Below are positions 37,501 to 45,019 of a stretch of 64,000 nucleotides of DNA, one piece after another. This DNA comes from JASEGV01 sp947085405 (lineage in GTDB: Bacteria; Bacteroidota; Ignavibacteria; UBA10030; BY39). The notes below the pieces were generated by a model. It had not been told where the DNA came from and made no database searches. It saw nothing but the letters and a program-made list of their open reading frames with translations. Position 1 is the stretch's first letter. Each line of letters starts with the position of its first letter. A program made the translations under genes and the position numbers. The DNA lies in NCBI GenBank assembly GCA_947085405.1, contig CAMTWO010000017.1, positions 1-64,000 of the forward strand. The letters are read 5' to 3'.

Positions 37501-38378
37501 ACATGCGCCCCGTTATCACCCGCATAAACAAATGCTTGCGCCATCCAGAGCAATGTTCCTAAACCGCCGCCACTACTTGTATGATAACCTATTCTCATCG
37601 GCATTATTTTAGCAGTCCAAGCTAAAGATGAAATTCCATAAGCATTGTTTGTAACAGCAGCGGAAATTCCGGCTACATGTGTTCCGTGCCCATCAAAATC
37701 CATCGGGTCATTATCAGTAATATCTCCATCTTCACCCGGATAAGCATCGGAAGCAACACCCGTTACAAAATCCCATCCGCGTATGTCATCAATAAATCCG
37801 TTATTGTCATCGTCAATGCCGTTGTCAGGAATTTCATTATAGTTTCTCCAAATCGCCGCCGCCAAATCCGGATGGTCCCAATCTACGCCGGTATCCAAAA
37901 CAGCAATAACTACGTTCGTGTCGCCTTGTGAAATATCCCATGCTTGCGGAGCTTTAACTTGTGGTAAGTGCTGTAGTTGTCCATAAAGCGGATCGTTTGG
38001 GAGAATATCTTTTTCAACGAAATAATTTGGCTCAGCGTATTCAACTAATGGATCTGAACTAACCTTTCGGGCTAACAATTCAATATCTGTTGCTGATGAA
38101 ACAGTGAGAACAGCCATCAGAGATAATTCATTTTCTGCAGTTCGTTTCAGTGTGTTGAATTTTTTTTGAGGAAATGCCTGCTCGATTTTTTCAATTCGAT
38201 ACTTTGAAGAAAAATTTGTAAAAGCAGAATTTTTATCTATTTCACCCGCATCAGCTTTAAATTTTACTAATAACTGACCGGGAAAGTATTGTTTTTTGGA
38301 TGTTCTATTATCTGAATAGGAAGTGAGATGAAGAGATAGAAAAAGAACAAAAATTAAGGAGTGGTGTACTAATCGCAT
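34551..38378 (-). CDS. Secreted subtilisin-like (S8) serine protease with T9SS sorting domain
   Basis: Encodes 1275 residues. Signal peptide, then a fervidolysin-like propeptide (PGQLLVKFKADAG, 33-45). The catalytic domain has D162 in AVLDTGVDWDHP, H231 in DGHGTHVAGI, oxyanion N326 in SAGN and S399 in GTSMASP, so it should be active. After about residue 460 come beta-sandwich domains, a ThuA/GATase-like stretch (TILFVDDDDGVNN, GGKLFLSGQDIGWDL) and an immunoglobulin-like region. The end, YPNPFNPTTTIRYQLPEAS to QVKKMLLVR, is the type IX sorting domain. An extracellular degradative or processing protease, transcribed alone with its own terminator. Confidence 0.92.
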   Translation of the reverse strand: MRLVHHSLIFVLFLSLHLTSYSDNRTSKKQYFPGQLLVKFKADAGEIDKNSAFTNFSSKYRIEKIEQAFPQKKFNTLKRTAENELSLMAVLTVSSATDIELLARKVSSDPLVEYAEPNYFVEKDILPNDPLYGQLQHLPQVKAPQAWDISQGDTNVVIAVLDTGVDWDHPDLAAAIWRNYNEIPDNGIDDDNNGFIDDIRGWDFVTGVASDAYPGEDGDITDNDPMDFDGHGTHVAGISAAVTNNAYGISSLAWTAKIMPMRIGYHTSSGGGLGTLLWMAQAFVYAGDNGAHVANLSFGTGNGQYVIDAARYAFQKGTVICHSAGNGNNENVGALGATPFALSIAALNEEDNKATYSTYGKTVDISAPGGDVSIGFLSTVVNPSPFFGGRLYERFMGTSMASPLVASLAGLIKAKNFSWSSAQVMFQILGTADNIDSLNPDYLGKLGAGRINAFRALTDTIETPLPRIDLINYSYYDSAGNRNGIPEPGDLIALSINISNNWGDASNITATITTNNSNAIVTKGNIYIGNLPGLSNLAANTFINNNDKFLIEIIPDAVPTNIPLTLTLTADNGFSQEYNLTIGINPTILFVDDDDGVNNIEKYYTDELSRFNTQYLIHDRIKNGPLTGDYLKKFNMVIWACEWTFPSLDSSDRSAISQYLDNGGKLFLSGQDIGWDLADPQSLVPSEYNLSSGASKVFFENYLKSKYISDNAGVNKVIGDPNDLIGKGLSFNIYQPGRSYDEQYPEVITAINGSKPSFRYANNSVGAVRYDSTYKLAYFGFSGFEGITQPAARTEIIKRIFNWFFGNVTVTKLSDTEDSTLVRNLTATISTTDSIEKVTLYWDFDGAYPYKTNEMVKESSEIYSGTVPNVPFYSTVNYFVLVKTNRGYLPYEINSYYVGPDFTPPEISISKLIPSSLKLVGPYKVNINVTDNVAVDKDSVFIYYKKSGDENESRANLRYWKESTFTDTFSLKSPALGGQNIEYYFTARDSTNNINLQRFPESGYLSFLLGKEMIDDFEDGIAKWNLGKRWTLTDSSKKSGKYSITDGFGRYPKNFRDTLTLLESINLTNYNGGKVRWWRQQVLHRGDTCYVEISNNKIEWDKLHSYITISRPPGGALSGMDSMNLDPKYFGPGNDSIYLRFRLTTDDTLEGDGIYFDDIEVITTSITNVADDFDNIPETFALFQNYPNPFNPTTTIRYQLPEASKVVLKIYNILGQEIKTLADEIQDAGTKTLIWDSKNNSGNLVSSGVYFYQLQAVSARNNNSFMQVKKMLLVR

Positions 38379-38545
38379 TTATTTGAACCTAACAAATTGA
38401 TATTGTAAAAATGTTAATTAACTGGGATTCAATATAGCAATATGATTAGACTATTTCAATTATTTTTGTTATACCTGTTTGAACATAATAGAACGGGAAC
38501 TATTCTAACTGATTTTAAGTTTGAATAATATAAACTTGAAAGATT

Positions 38546-39016
38546 ATGAAAACCACAAAAAAATATGGAAAAAAGACCGATTTAGCACTCAATTTATGGG
38601 TTAAGTTGAGTCGAGCTTTCGCCGTAATTAATAAGAAGGTGACAGAGGATATTGCAAAATATGGCTTAACTGAGCCACAATTCTGTGTTTTAGAATGTTT
38701 AGGACACCTCGGTCAGTTAAGTATCGGTGAATTGACGAGGAAACAACTCGTCAGTGCCGGAAATATGACCGTGGTGGTAGATAATTTGGAAAAGGAAGGG
38801 CTGGTTGAGCGTTCACGTGAACCGGGAAACAGGCGTGTTGTAAAAGTTCAACTTACAGCAAAAGGCGCCAAAAAATTCGATGATATTTTTTTAAATCATG
38901 CAAAATATATTACTAACCTTATATCAGTATTAACAGAAAAAGAACAATCAGACCTTGCAAAGCTACTGAAAAAATTAGGTCTGATAGTCCAACAATTAAA
39001 TCATAACACAAAATAA
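38546..39016 (+). CDS. MarR-family transcriptional regulator
   Basis: Encodes 156 residues with a winged helix (LTEPQFCVLECLGHLGQLSIGELTRKQLVSAGNMTVVVDNLEKEGLVERSREPGNRRVVKVQLTAKG). The wing motif SREPGNRRVVKVQLT is characteristic of MarR. It starts a plus-strand group with a YceI-family gene 28 bp on and a phosphoesterase gene after that, so it probably regulates them. The ligand is unknown. Confidence 0.9.
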   Translation: MKTTKKYGKKTDLALNLWVKLSRAFAVINKKVTEDIAKYGLTEPQFCVLECLGHLGQLSIGELTRKQLVSAGNMTVVVDNLEKEGLVERSREPGNRRVVKVQLTAKGAKKFDDIFLNHAKYITNLISVLTEKEQSDLAKLLKKLGLIVQQLNHNTK

Positions 39017-39044
39017 TCCGTTAGCTAACGGAAGGAGAAATAAA

Positions 39045-39632
39045 ATGAAAAAACTAACATATATTTTTTTAGCAATCATATTCAGTATAACTTCAGCAGC
39101 ATCGCAAACAGGTTGGAAGATCGATCCTGCTCACAGCAATGTCGAGTTTACAGTTACACATCTCATTATCAGCGAAGTAACAGGACGGTTTACAGAATTC
39201 GAGGTGATGCTGACGCAAACGAAGGACGACTTTACCGGCAGCAGCATAGATGCTACAATAAATGTTAAAAGCGTTAGTACCGATAATGAGAGACGCGATA
39301 AACATTTACTCACTCCCGACTTTTTTAATTCGGAAAAATATCCGACTATTACTTTTAAAAGCACATCTTTTAAGTCGAGTGGGAAAGATAAATTCAACAT
39401 CGTCGGTGATTTAACAATTAACGGAATTACAAAACCTGTAACATTAGAATCAACATTCAAAGGGGAAGTTAAAGACTCATACGGAAATACGAGAGTTGCA
39501 TTCAAAGCAACTACAAGCGTGAACCGTTTTGATTATGATGTTAAATGGAACGCCCCGCTTGAAACCGGAGGATTAGTTGTGGGAAAAACAGTAGATATTA
39601 CATTGAACATCCAACTTATAAAAGAAAAATAA
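39045..39632 (+). CDS. YceI-family periplasmic lipocalin-like protein
   Basis: Encodes 195 residues with a signal peptide (cleavage near AASQ). WKIDPAHSNVEFTVTHLIISEVTGRF and the later DFFNSEKYPTITFKS segment are diagnostic of YceI, a lipocalin-like barrel that binds isoprenoid or other long-chain amphiphiles. VVGKTVDITLNIQLIKE is the usual end. A GGAGAAATAAA ribosome site precedes the ATG. It lies 28 bp after the MarR gene, and the next gene starts right after its stop. Confidence 0.92.
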   Translation: MKKLTYIFLAIIFSITSAASQTGWKIDPAHSNVEFTVTHLIISEVTGRFTEFEVMLTQTKDDFTGSSIDATINVKSVSTDNERRDKHLLTPDFFNSEKYPTITFKSTSFKSSGKDKFNIVGDLTINGITKPVTLESTFKGEVKDSYGNTRVAFKATTSVNRFDYDVKWNAPLETGGLVVGKTVDITLNIQLIKEK

Positions 39633-40790
39633 ATGAGAAACAGTAGTTTCTTTTTCTTTTTTGGAATTGTCCTTGTAATCTACGGGCTTATCAATTTATA
39701 CATTTTCAAACGTGGGTTACAAGGTATTCCAAAAGAGTCGCCCATCCGCATTTATTACATAGTGTTATTTTTATTTCTTTCGCTTGCTTATTTGGGCGGG
39801 AGAATTTTAGAAAGATACATCCCAAGTTTTGTTAGCGATATTTTAGTTAGCATCGGTTCATACTGGTTAGCGGCTATGATCTATTTTTTACTATTCATAC
39901 TCCTGTTCGATCTGCTCCGTCTGATTAATCATTTTGTTCCGTTCTTTCCATCCTTTATCAAAAATAATTTCGGAGTATTTAAAAAATACCTTGCGTTTTT
40001 TGTGGTGTTGATTGTTACAGGAGTAATTGTATTTGGACACCTCAACGCTATTTGCCCACAAATCAAAACGGTAAATATCAAAATCAATAAAAAGGTTGAA
40101 GGGATAAGGGAACTTAATTTAGCAGTAATTTCGGATATTCATTTGGGAACTATAATCGGTCGTGAACGATTCAGTAAAATTGTTGATGAAATTAATAAGC
40201 TAAATCCCGACCTGATATTATTTGCAGGAGATATTGTTGACGAGTCGATTGGTCCGGTCATCAACGACAATATTGGGAAGTGTGTCGAGCGGTTAAAATC
40301 GACTTATGGTATTTATGCTGTAACAGGAAATCATGAATATATCGGTGGTGTTAAAGCTGCCACAGGTTATTTTTCGAAACATAAAGTTAATTGGCTCAGA
40401 GATTCTGTAGTGAACATCGATGATAAAATTTTGCTTGTAGGGCGTGAAGACCGAACGATTACACGGTTCACGGGTAAGGTTCGAAAACCACTTGCAGAAA
40501 TTATTGCAAACGTGGATTCTAAACTGCCGATAATTTTGATGGATCATCAACCGATTGGTTTGGATGAAGCAGTTGAAAATGAAATAGATTTACAGTTATC
40601 GGGGCACACTCATCACGGGCAGCTATGGCCCTTCAATTACATCGCGGAAAAAATTTATGAAGTCAGTTGGGGATATCTGAAAAAAGGCGAAACTCATTTT
40701 TATGTTTCGTCGGGTGTCGGGACGTGGGGACCGCCTGTGCGGACTGGGAATAGACCTGAGATTGTGAATATAAAATTAAGGTTTGAGTAA
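39633..40790 (+). CDS. Membrane-bound calcineurin-like metallophosphoesterase
   Basis: Encodes 385 residues. Four N-terminal membrane helices (about 6-24, 42-60, 80-100 and 125-145) precede a metallophosphoesterase domain with AVISDIHLGTIIG, LFAGDIVDE, TGNHEY and LSGHTHHGQLWP, the complete metal-ligand set. The overall form resembles YkuE/YaeI-type enzymes, some of which act on membrane lipids such as UDP-diacylglucosamine-like substrates. The ATG lies immediately after the yceI stop. Substrate unknown. Confidence 0.9.
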   Translation: MRNSSFFFFFGIVLVIYGLINLYIFKRGLQGIPKESPIRIYYIVLFLFLSLAYLGGRILERYIPSFVSDILVSIGSYWLAAMIYFLLFILLFDLLRLINHFVPFFPSFIKNNFGVFKKYLAFFVVLIVTGVIVFGHLNAICPQIKTVNIKINKKVEGIRELNLAVISDIHLGTIIGRERFSKIVDEINKLNPDLILFAGDIVDESIGPVINDNIGKCVERLKSTYGIYAVTGNHEYIGGVKAATGYFSKHKVNWLRDSVVNIDDKILLVGREDRTITRFTGKVRKPLAEIIANVDSKLPIILMDHQPIGLDEAVENEIDLQLSGHTHHGQLWPFNYIAEKIYEVSWGYLKKGETHFYVSSGVGTWGPPVRTGNRPEIVNIKLRFE

Positions 40791-40933
40791 AGAGCAAAGA
40801 GCGGGGAGTGTGAGAAGATGCGAATGGGCGAAACGGCGATGGGGTGAACGGGGGAATGGGAGAAACGGTGAAGGGGAGAGGAAGAAACTGGATTTTTGGA
40901 TTGATGGATTGTTGGAAAAACTAAAATATTGAT
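40791..40933. other. Purine-rich spacer
   Basis: A short G/A-rich low-complexity spacer between convergent genes (repeats of GGGGA and GAAACGG). No structure or gene is seen. Confidence 0.4.
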
Positions 40934-41380
40934 TCACGATTTTATTCCCGCTTCAACTTTAATTATCGGAAGGGCGTTCTTCAAATCTGACGGAGTTATC
41001 TCGACTAAAAATCCTCGCTTGCCGCCGTTGATGTAAATTTTATTCATCTCAAAAATTGATGTTTCAACATAGACGGGCAGTTGCTTTCTTGTGCCGAACG
41101 GACTCGTTCCTCCGAAAATATATCCCGTGTGCTTTTCGGCTGTCCGCTCATCGCACGGCTCAACGTGTTTCACTCCTAAAAAGCGTGCAAGGTTTTTCGT
41201 TGAAACTTCACAATCCCCGTGCATCAGAACAATCATCGGCTGCTTTGTATCTGTTTCCATAACGATTGTTTTTATAATGCTGTGTTCGGGAATATTCAGT
41301 GCGCTTGAAGCCACTTTAGTTCCGCCGTGTTCCTCGTATTTGTAGAAATGAGGAACGAAGTTAATTTTTTTATCAATCAA
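40934..41380 (-). CDS. ybaK: Cys-tRNA(Pro)/YbaK-type aminoacyl-tRNA deacylase
   Basis: Encodes 148 residues of the YbaK/EbsC family: HEHGG-like start (YEEHGGTKVASSALN), IIKTIVMETDTKQPMIVLMHGDCEVSTKNLARFLG with the conserved lysines, and TGYIFGGTSPFGTRKQLPVYVE near 86-107, which contains the GGxSPxG loop of the editing site. These enzymes hydrolyse Cys-tRNA(Pro) formed by mischarging. It is a stand-alone minus-strand gene. Confidence 0.9.
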   Translation of the reverse strand: MIDKKINFVPHFYKYEEHGGTKVASSALNIPEHSIIKTIVMETDTKQPMIVLMHGDCEVSTKNLARFLGVKHVEPCDERTAEKHTGYIFGGTSPFGTRKQLPVYVETSIFEMNKIYINGGKRGFLVEITPSDLKNALPIIKVEAGIKS

Positions 41381-41540
41381 GATTCGGACAGCAGATGTTG
41401 TCGGTATGTCGGGCTTTTTTATAAATTCTCCATAAAATTATTCATTGTGTAGCTTTATAACTATTGCTGAACTCATTGCCACGAGGACACCAAGCCCCTA
41501 AGGCACACATCGTAGTTAATAGTCAGTCCGCTAATAATTA

Positions 41541-42191
41541 TCATTTCAAAATTACACCCCATTCAGCAACGACGAAGCCGGATCTTTCAAACTTTGGAAT
41601 CAAGGGAGGTGATAACTTTATGTCCTCATCAGTACTCCCCTTGATAGAATAGAAAAGGCGGAGTATGTTATCCGGTTGCTGCGATAATTCTAATAGAATC
41701 ATTTTATCAATATCGCTTTTATATTGAGGATAGATAATGTAAAACGGATGTGAGTCTAATATTGGTATCCAGTAATCTAAAAAGTCGTTAATTTCTCGCT
41801 GCGAAAAACCTGTGGCAAGCATGTTCTCCGAGAAGAATGTTGTAAGGTTGGAATTCTTTACAACCCAACCCGACTCGTATTGGCAAAGGTCAGGATTTCC
41901 ACTCTCATAAAATAGATAATCGTAAGCATCATTTATTCTGCCAGATGGTTCGACAGTAATATTCCACCCATTTTGGTAAGGAGGTTCGGAAACAGTAACT
42001 GAGCCGCCAACAGGAAATTTTAAGGAAACAAATAGGTTGGTTTTTACTTCGGGATATATATAAATGTTTGGTTTCCTTACATTCACCCAACTCGAATCTT
42101 GTTCTGATGGTTCTGTGGATCCTCGTTTACAAGAGTTAGTGTTTATTAATAGAACAGATAGGGTTATACAGAATAAAATAAATTGTTTCAT
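41541..42191 (-). CDS. Putative lipoprotein of unknown function
   Basis: The preferred start is the ATG at 42191, where ATGA overlaps the stop of the upstream alkyltransferase-like gene and GGAGAAAG precedes it; an ATG four codons earlier is possible. The signal peptide ends in INTNSC, a lipobox-like cysteine. The body starts with RKPNIYIYPE and has SLKFPVGGSVTVSEPPYQNG, a pattern I recognise from uncharacterised surface proteins in this lineage. Its role is unknown. Translational coupling to the alkyltransferase gene may be incidental. Confidence 0.65.
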   Translation of the reverse strand: MKQFILFCITLSVLLINTNSCKRGSTEPSEQDSSWVNVRKPNIYIYPEVKTNLFVSLKFPVGGSVTVSEPPYQNGWNITVEPSGRINDAYDYLFYESGNPDLCQYESGWVVKNSNLTTFFSENMLATGFSQREINDFLDYWIPILDSHPFYIIYPQYKSDIDKMILLELSQQPDNILRLFYSIKGSTDEDIKLSPPLIPKFERSGFVVAEWGVILK

Positions 42192-42532
42192 GGCTTTCTC
42201 CATTTATTATTTAACGAGTTCAACCAACCGTGCACTGTAAAATCAATTTTGTCGTTATAAAAACTAATACTTTCTTTTTCTAATAACAACCGTTGCAATT
42301 TATAGGCGTTCGAGTTTTTTGGGAATGATATTTTGCCATTAGAATTAATCACCCGATGCCACGGAATCTTTGTGTCATCCGGAAGATTATGCAGTGCATA
42401 TCCCACCAGCCGGGCTTGGTTTTTCAAGCCGGACAATTCTGCGACTTGTCCATAAGTTGCGACTTTGCCTTTCGGAATTTGCCGCACAGTTTGCCAGATT
42501 AGTTTGTATCCATCAGGAATTGTATTCTTCAT
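42188..42532 (-). CDS. Alkyltransferase-like protein (ATL)
   Basis: Encodes 114 residues matching the DNA-binding domain of O6-methylguanine-DNA methyltransferase: PKGKVATYGQVAELSG, the arginine finger in ARLVGYALHNLP, and the active-site segment IPWHRVINSNGKIS. The catalytic cysteine of PCHR is replaced by tryptophan (W58), the defining change of ATL proteins. These cannot transfer alkyl groups but flag O6-alkylguanine lesions for nucleotide excision repair. That suits a genome with uvrB. Overlaps the downstream gene by 4 bp. Confidence 0.9.
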   Translation of the reverse strand: MKNTIPDGYKLIWQTVRQIPKGKVATYGQVAELSGLKNQARLVGYALHNLPDDTKIPWHRVINSNGKISFPKNSNAYKLQRLLLEKESISFYNDKIDFTVHGWLNSLNNKWRKP

Positions 42533-42636
42533 TCTGAATTCAATTTATAAAATAGGATGCTTTGAAACAAATAAAAAAGGCGTTCTTGCTATTAACAAAG
42601 AACGCCCTTGAAATCATAATTTCAATTCTGACTACG

Positions 42637-43050
42637 CTAACTTTGTTTAGCGGTTTTCCCATATATCGCTGCCACTATGGCGCCCAGAATGATATATTGT
42701 ATCATTCCATAAACAAACCATTGGGCAGCAACAGAGTAAGGCATGGGAATCATTGCATAAGTGGCGTAAGCCATCGGAACAGACATCAGAAAGCCGACGT
42801 ATATTCCGTACCGAACTCCTTCTATAATTCCTTTACCAGTATATCCTTTTGAAAAGATCAGTACGAAAAAGAATGAGGTAAACAGATACACGACATAATA
42901 GATCCACATCTTCGTTTGCATATCAGTTCGCCAGATGTTTTTCATCTCATCCGATTGATAAGTCGGGGATAAAATCAATCCGTGAATGATGAAACTAAAA
43001 ATGCTCATCGCAATAAATATTACGATGAAAGAAATCCAAAAATTTTTCAT
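42637..43050 (-). CDS. Small integral membrane protein, unknown function
   Basis: The ATG at 43050 is preceded by AGGAGC at proper spacing, so the 25 upstream residues of the open frame, which lie in repeat sequence, are excluded. The 137-residue product has four hydrophobic segments (about 4-25, 48-67, 77-97 and 105-125). The motif LILSPTYQSDEMKNIWR lies in the first loop, in the style of DUF1761-like membrane proteins. Function unknown. A fold-back repeat lies immediately upstream. Confidence 0.65.
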   Translation of the reverse strand: MKNFWISFIVIFIAMSIFSFIIHGLILSPTYQSDEMKNIWRTDMQTKMWIYYVVYLFTSFFFVLIFSKGYTGKGIIEGVRYGIYVGFLMSVPMAYATYAMIPMPYSVAAQWFVYGMIQYIILGAIVAAIYGKTAKQS

Positions 43051-43072
43051 AATTGCTCCTTTGTTTATTAGT

Positions 43073-43259
43073 AATGTGCGACTCACTTTTCCCGAAGGGA
43101 CGGAGTCTATGTATAAAGTCAACAAAAGGAACTCAACCCCTATCAGAAATTAGACAAATCTCCCCTTCTCTTGGTAAGAGAAGGGGTCAGGGGATGAGTT
43201 CGAATAAAATAATAAGTTTTTACACAGACTCGTCGGCTTCGCCGAAAGTGAGTCGCATT
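43073..43259. repeat. Fold-back (MITE-like) palindromic element
   Basis: Ends of about 36 bp are inverted copies: the left arm starts AATGTGCGACTCACTTTT, and the right arm, read in reverse complement, starts AATGCGACTCACTTTC. Inside, GAACTCA...CCCCT pairs with AGGGG...TGAGTTC, and at the centre CCCCTTCTC-ttggtaa-GAGAAGGGG forms a perfect stem (43162-43186). The whole 187-bp unit can fold into one hairpin. It contains no gene. Confidence 0.7.
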
Positions 43260-43265
43260 TTCAGG

Positions 43266-44000
43266 TTATTTCAATAATAAAAATTTCTTGACCGCAACAA
43301 AATCACCGGCACGTAATGGTTCGGTTGAACTCACCACAAGTCGGTAGAAGTACACGCCACTTGTCAACTGCCTACCGCCAACTGTTGACTGGAATTCAAT
43401 CTCATATCTACCAACCTTCGTATATTCATTTACTAAAATTGCCACTTCTCTTCCCAAGATATCATACACACTCAATTTCACGTGTCCATTTTCCGGAATA
43501 TCGTATCTGATAATTGTCGATGGATTGAACGGATTTGGATAATTTTGCCAAGGATTAAAATTCTTAGGGACGTAAAGCTCATCATCAAAAATGGCAGATG
43601 GGTCCTTACATTTACTTTGATAACCTGATATAGAATTCGATGGACTATTTGAATTATTGATAGTGAAGGAAAGTATTCCTACAAATTGGGAATCGGCATA
43701 AGGGAGATATCGGAATACCGATACATAATACGTTCCTGGGAGTAATCCGGTAATTGAAGTGCAAAGGTCGAATGCACAAGTGCAAGTGCACCAATCTTTT
43801 GCAGTATCCAGTTCTATTACATTAATCGAATCCATCATGATTGTGACATCGAATTGGAAATTGGTGCAGCAATTTGTAGTTACATCGGTATTCCAAATTT
43901 TAACGGTGTCGCCTTTGATCTCAATATAAAGCGAATCTTCACCTGCAAATACTGATGTGGCAATTGTAAAAAGTAAAAATATAACACTTAATATTTTCAT
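43266..44000 (-). CDS. Secreted protein with T9SS sorting domain
   Basis: Encodes 244 residues. Signal peptide (MKILSVIFLLFTIATSVFA), a short cysteine-containing beta domain (TTNCCTNFQF, DWCTCTCAFDLC, about 40-80), then a type IX sorting domain from YPNPFNPSTIIRYDIPENG to KKFLLLK. The CTCTCAF cluster is unusual and could form disulfides. Function unknown. Its sorting domain is closely similar to that of the next gene (44018-44863), including the shared string LTSGVYFYRLVVSS, which suggests duplication or gene conversion. Confidence 0.8.
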   Translation of the reverse strand: MKILSVIFLLFTIATSVFAGEDSLYIEIKGDTVKIWNTDVTTNCCTNFQFDVTIMMDSINVIELDTAKDWCTCTCAFDLCTSITGLLPGTYYVSVFRYLPYADSQFVGILSFTINNSNSPSNSISGYQSKCKDPSAIFDDELYVPKNFNPWQNYPNPFNPSTIIRYDIPENGHVKLSVYDILGREVAILVNEYTKVGRYEIEFQSTVGGRQLTSGVYFYRLVVSSTEPLRAGDFVAVKKFLLLK

Positions 44001-44017
44001 GGCTATCTCCTAAAAAA

Positions 44018-44863
44018 TTATTTTATAAGTATCATCTTACCTGTCAAAACATTACTTCCGGCTTTCGATGAACTCACTACGAGTCTGTAAAAATATACGC
44101 CACTTGTTAGCTTCGAACCGTTAAACTCAACTTCATACCTTCCCGCTTCTCGCTTTTCATTCACGAGCGTTGCCACTTCTCTTCCCAAGATATCATGCAC
44201 ACTCAATTCCATGTGACCATTTTCCGGAATATCGTATCTGATAGTTGTTGATGGGTTGAATGGATTTGGATAGTTATGGTGAAGTAAAAAGTCTTTAGGA
44301 ATTACGGCATCAAAACAAGAGGTGATCTGAGAACCATATCTCACACTATCTATAATAGCACCTTTTAATTCTGCCCAATCCCACATACCATAGATCCCAG
44401 TGATGCCAAAACTGTCTGCTACATCGTAATACATTTCATCATCGATATAATGAATATAATCGACTAAAAAATTTTTCGTAAGTCGACTATGTCCAAAAAT
44501 GTTCTCATATCTGCTCCCCCTTGCAAATATTATAATTGTATCATTACTATTTGGCAAAGCTATTATGCTAACCGTATCACCATTTTTTTTATCAAAGTCA
44601 AACAGCAATATTTCTTGATTTACAGTAGGATGGATTTCATATACTTTATTTCCAACTTGACGTTGATATTTTAATCTCGGTTGATATCCGGAGGAGAATA
44701 CATAATATTTTATTCCATTATAAATCACAGTGTCAGTAATTTTTGTATCATGATAATCATAATCGTAATCCCAAAAATTCCCGATGCTTAACGGATAGTA
44801 AAATTGTGAGTAAGAAATTGTTATTACTAAAAAATTGAGTATTAAGAGTTTTATTATTTTCAT
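44018..44863 (-). CDS. Secreted protein with T9SS sorting domain
   Basis: Encodes 281 residues. The signal peptide is followed by YYPLSIGNFWDYDYDY, a start typical of small secreted proteins of this lineage, and about 180 residues without known motifs. The sorting domain (YPNPFNPSTTIRYDIPENG to LTGKMILIK) is nearly the same as that of the downstream neighbour up to the last 20 residues. Probably surface-exposed; role unknown. It is 17 bp upstream of the 43266-44000 gene on the same strand. Confidence 0.8.
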   Translation of the reverse strand: MKIIKLLILNFLVITISYSQFYYPLSIGNFWDYDYDYHDTKITDTVIYNGIKYYVFSSGYQPRLKYQRQVGNKVYEIHPTVNQEILLFDFDKKNGDTVSIIALPNSNDTIIIFARGSRYENIFGHSRLTKNFLVDYIHYIDDEMYYDVADSFGITGIYGMWDWAELKGAIIDSVRYGSQITSCFDAVIPKDFLLHHNYPNPFNPSTTIRYDIPENGHMELSVHDILGREVATLVNEKREAGRYEVEFNGSKLTSGVYFYRLVVSSSKAGSNVLTGKMILIK

Positions 44864-44871
44864 AATCTACT

Positions 44872-44962
44872 TCATTTTATTAAAATCATTTTACCGGTCA
44901 AAATATTACTCCCAACTTTCAATGAACTCACCACGAGTCTGTAAAAATATACGCCAGAGGCG
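44872..44962 (-). pseudogene. Remnant of a third T9SS-sorted protein gene (last ~28 codons)
   Basis: Minus-strand reading gives SGVYFYRLVVSSLKVGSNIL then TGKMILIK and a TGA at 44872-44874. This is nearly identical to the end of the 44018-44863 product. Upstream of it the frame runs into the short palindrome GGCGTATCCGCCTTTGGAGG and no domain is left. It is a decayed copy of the same sorting domain. Confidence 0.75.
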
Positions 44963-45019
44963 TATCCGCCTTTGGAGGACACGCCCCTCGATATGGGTTT
45001 GTTGCAACTGTTTGGTGTT

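Noticed and set aside
40791..40933. Possible tRNA or small RNA in the purine-rich spacer
   Set aside because: No cloverleaf or stable hairpin could be drawn; low-complexity sequence only.
43073..43259. CRISPR array or riboswitch
   Set aside because: Repeats are inverted, not direct, with no spacers. The structure is a single fold-back unit.
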